The translations under genes and the position numbers were made by a program. Below are positions 62,605-64,000 of a DNA stretch of 64,000 nucleotides, piece by piece (position 1 is the first letter of the stretch; every line of letters begins with the position of its first letter). The notes below the pieces were generated by a model that saw nothing but the letters and a program-made list of their open reading frames with translations, did no database searches and was not told the DNA's origin. The stretch is from the NCBI GenBank assembly GCA_026707545.1, contig JAPOWR010000004.1, positions 186,001 to 250,000 of the forward strand. The letters run 5' to 3'. Origin of the DNA: Acidobacteriota bacterium (GTDB taxonomy: Bacteria; Acidobacteriota; Thermoanaerobaculia; Multivoradales; Multivoraceae).

Positions 62605-63693
62605 ATGCCGCAGTTCTCGTTGTCCGCGCTGTCGGCCGGCACCCTGCTCGAGGCGGCGGGGATGCTCCTGCTGTTCATCGGCTTTCTCTTCGTGGGTTCG
62701 ATGGTCCTGCCGGGCCGGCGGGTCGCGGGGCCCGAGATCGAGGGGGAAACGCGCATCTACAAGCTGAACGGTCTGGCCCTGTTCCTGGTCACCGTGGCGC
62801 TGGGAGTCGTCGCCCAGGGGTTCGGCTGGTTCTCCCTCTCCGTGCTGCATTCCCACTTCGCGGCGTTGTTCGTCGTCGCGAACGTGTTCGCCTTCGCCGC
62901 GTCCGGCTGGCTCTACTTCCGGGGAGCACGGGCGAGGGCCGCCTCGGCGGACGCCGGGCGAGGGTTCCTGATGGGTTCGGAGCTCAACCCGACCTGCTGC
63001 GGCGTCGACCTGAAGATGTTCAGCTACCGCCCGTCGCTCATCGGCCTGGCGATGTTCAACATGTCCTTCGCCGCCGTCCAGTACGAGACCGACGGCCGGC
63101 TGACGCTGGCGATGGCCATTTACCAGGCCATTACCTTCGTGTACGTGTTCAACTACTTCCAGTTCGAGCACGGCATGGTCCACACTTGGGACATCATCGC
63201 CGAGCGGTTCGGGTTGGGCCTGGTCTGGGGCGACTACGTCCTGGTGCCCTTCTTCTACTGCCTTTCCGGTTGGTGGCTGGTCGACGCGCCGGACACTTTG
63301 CCTCCGGTCGCGGCCGTCGGGATCGTCCTGCTCGCGGCCTTCGGCTTCTGGCTCTTCCGCGGCGCCAACCAGCAGAAGCACCGCTTCAAGCAGGATCCGA
63401 ACGTCAGGATCTGGGGACGGCCCGCCGAAACCTTGGACGGCCGCCTCCTGGTGTCCGGCTTCTGGGGGATCGGCCGGCATCTGAACTACACCGGCGAGAT
63501 CTGCGTCTACGTCGCGTTCACGCTGACCACCGGCTTCGTGTCCTGGGTGCCCTTCCTGCTCCCGGCGTGGCTGACGGGGCTGCTGTTGCACCGTTCGAGG
63601 CGCGATGATCGCCGCTGCCGCGCGAAGTACGGCGAGCTCTGGGAGCGCTACACGAAACGGGTGCGTTACTCGGTGTTGCCGTTCATTCCGTAG
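62605..63693 (+). CDS. ERG4/ERG24-family sterol reductase homologue
   Basis: 362 residues with about 8-9 spans. An RBS (GGGAGG) precedes the ATG. The family signature is LLVSGFWGIGRHLNYTGEI near residue 290, followed by the C-terminal block RRCRAKYGELWERYTKRVRYSVLPFIP. Internal blocks FLMGSELNPTCCGVDLKMFSYRPSL and YFQFEHGMVHTWDIIAERFG also match C14/C24 sterol reductases. These enzymes reduce sterol double bonds with NADPH in the membrane. In bacteria the natural substrate may be another isoprenoid. No other sterol gene is in the window. Confidence 0.85.
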   Translation: MPQFSLSALSAGTLLEAAGMLLLFIGFLFVGSMVLPGRRVAGPEIEGETRIYKLNGLALFLVTVALGVVAQGFGWFSLSVLHSHFAALFVVANVFAFAASGWLYFRGARARAASADAGRGFLMGSELNPTCCGVDLKMFSYRPSLIGLAMFNMSFAAVQYETDGRLTLAMAIYQAITFVYVFNYFQFEHGMVHTWDIIAERFGLGLVWGDYVLVPFFYCLSGWWLVDAPDTLPPVAAVGIVLLAAFGFWLFRGANQQKHRFKQDPNVRIWGRPAETLDGRLLVSGFWGIGRHLNYTGEICVYVAFTLTTGFVSWVPFLLPAWLTGLLLHRSRRDDRRCRAKYGELWERYTKRVRYSVLPFIP

Positions 63694-63717
63694 TGGACAG
63701 GCCGGTCGGCCGAAGAG

Positions 63718-63744
63718 AAAAGGGCGCAGCCGGTGGCTGCGCCC
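63718..63744 (-). terminator. Rho-independent terminator after the truncated tRNA copy
   Basis: Read on the minus strand: 10-base perfect stem (63722-63731 with 63735-63744, loop of three bases), followed by a run of four T. It matches in position the terminator behind the intact tRNA at 63855-63880. Confidence 0.8.
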
Positions 63745-63754
63745 CTTGAAGACT

Positions 63755-63797
63755 TGGTAGCGGGGGCAGGATTTGAACCTGCGACCCTTGGGCTATG
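63755..63797 (-). pseudogene. Truncated copy of the initiator tRNA-Met (3' half only)
   Basis: 43 bases from the CAT anticodon to the CCA end match the intact tRNA at 63891-63933 with two or three differences, at a fixed offset of 136 bases. The 5' half, with D arm and acceptor 5' strand, is replaced by unrelated sequence, so no cloverleaf can form. The terminator hairpin behind it is also duplicated but differs in sequence. Confidence 0.8.
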
Positions 63798-63854
63798 GCG
63801 ACCGAGGAGTTAGGTAGCTGCGGGGCGTTGTGCTGGAAGCCCCCGCGAGAAGCG

Positions 63855-63880
63855 AAAAGGGCGCGACCGTAGTCGCGCCC
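63855..63880 (-). terminator. Rho-independent terminator of the initiator tRNA
   Basis: Minus-strand stem of nine perfect pairs (63859-63867 with 63872-63880), loop CGTA, followed by four T, 10 bases after the CCA end. Confidence 0.85.
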
Positions 63881-63890
63881 TTAGAAGACT

Positions 63891-63967
<77 letters not shown>

Positions 63968-64000
63968 TCAGGACGGAAAATGGTGGCACAGGAGGAGGGC

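Noticed and set aside
63755..63850. The second tRNA-like segment as a functional tRNA or a tRNA-Sec
   Set aside because: Only the region from the anticodon to CCA matches a tRNA; the 5' part has no D arm and no TCA anticodon or long variable arm is found.

Overview
The window is high-GC DNA (roughly two thirds G+C by eye) with dense, short-spaced genes on both strands. Gene content resembles an uncultured, probably marine or host-associated Acidobacteriota-type bacterium. It includes FG-GAP/ASPIC (CRTAC1-type) proteins, sulfatase-TPR fusions, multihaem cytochromes fused to TPRs, imidazolonepropionase-like amidohydrolases, a CarboxypepD_reg TonB receptor, DUF885-like and M28 hydrolases, and many lipoproteins. 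This placement is inferred from gene content and was not tested by phylogeny.

Layout. 1-8.5 kb: a partial PQQ-type dehydrogenase, an HtrA-type protease, a redoxin gene read through an in-frame TGA (probable selenoprotein, 2605-3708), a repeat-rich gap, a PGI-like isomerase, an XRE regulator, a GST, a crotonase and a TraB protein. 8.6-16.7 kb: a sulfatase, then an overlapping trio of a transpeptidase-like protein, a pentahaem membrane cytochrome with TPRs, and a membrane-anchored CRTAC1 protein. 16.8-27.1 kb: a small secreted protein, two amidohydrolases, three tandem paralogous lipoproteins with calcium-binding-type tails, an HD hydrolase, and a lipoprotein that joins the same N-terminal domain to a degenerate M24 peptidase fold. 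27.1-36 kb (minus strand): a Tat sulfatase, an aldo/keto reductase, a DUF885-like lipoprotein, a secreted beta-propeller protein and a PA14/cytochrome c protein. 36-42 kb: a TPR lipoprotein, a CRTAC1 lipoprotein and a sulfatase-TPR protein. 42.1-45.4 kb: an inverted-repeat element and a TonB-dependent receptor.

45.4-53.7 kb is an eight-gene minus-strand operon: M28 peptidase, aldo/keto reductase, proline racemase-family enzyme, SDR, TRAP transporter (DctQ, DctM, DctP) and a DapA-family lyase. With the nearby ornithine-cyclodeaminase and threonine-dehydratase homologues it suggests uptake and catabolism of a modified proline or similar amino acid. 53.7-63.7 kb: an SSS symporter, the OCD/dehydratase divergent pair, a ferric-type ABC importer, an MFS transporter and an ERG4/ERG24-type sterol reductase homologue. 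The window ends with an initiator tRNA-Met (minus strand) and a second, 5'-truncated copy of its 3' half, each followed by its own terminator.

The most notable signal is the probable selenocysteine redoxin: a WAPY-TGA-GC active site with a hairpin at SECIS spacing just downstream. Other notable signals are the tandem lipoprotein family and its fusion to a dead-looking peptidase, repeated TTGA stop/start overlaps, palindromic inverted-repeat elements, a promoter sequence shared by two distant genes, and the duplicated tRNA 3' half.
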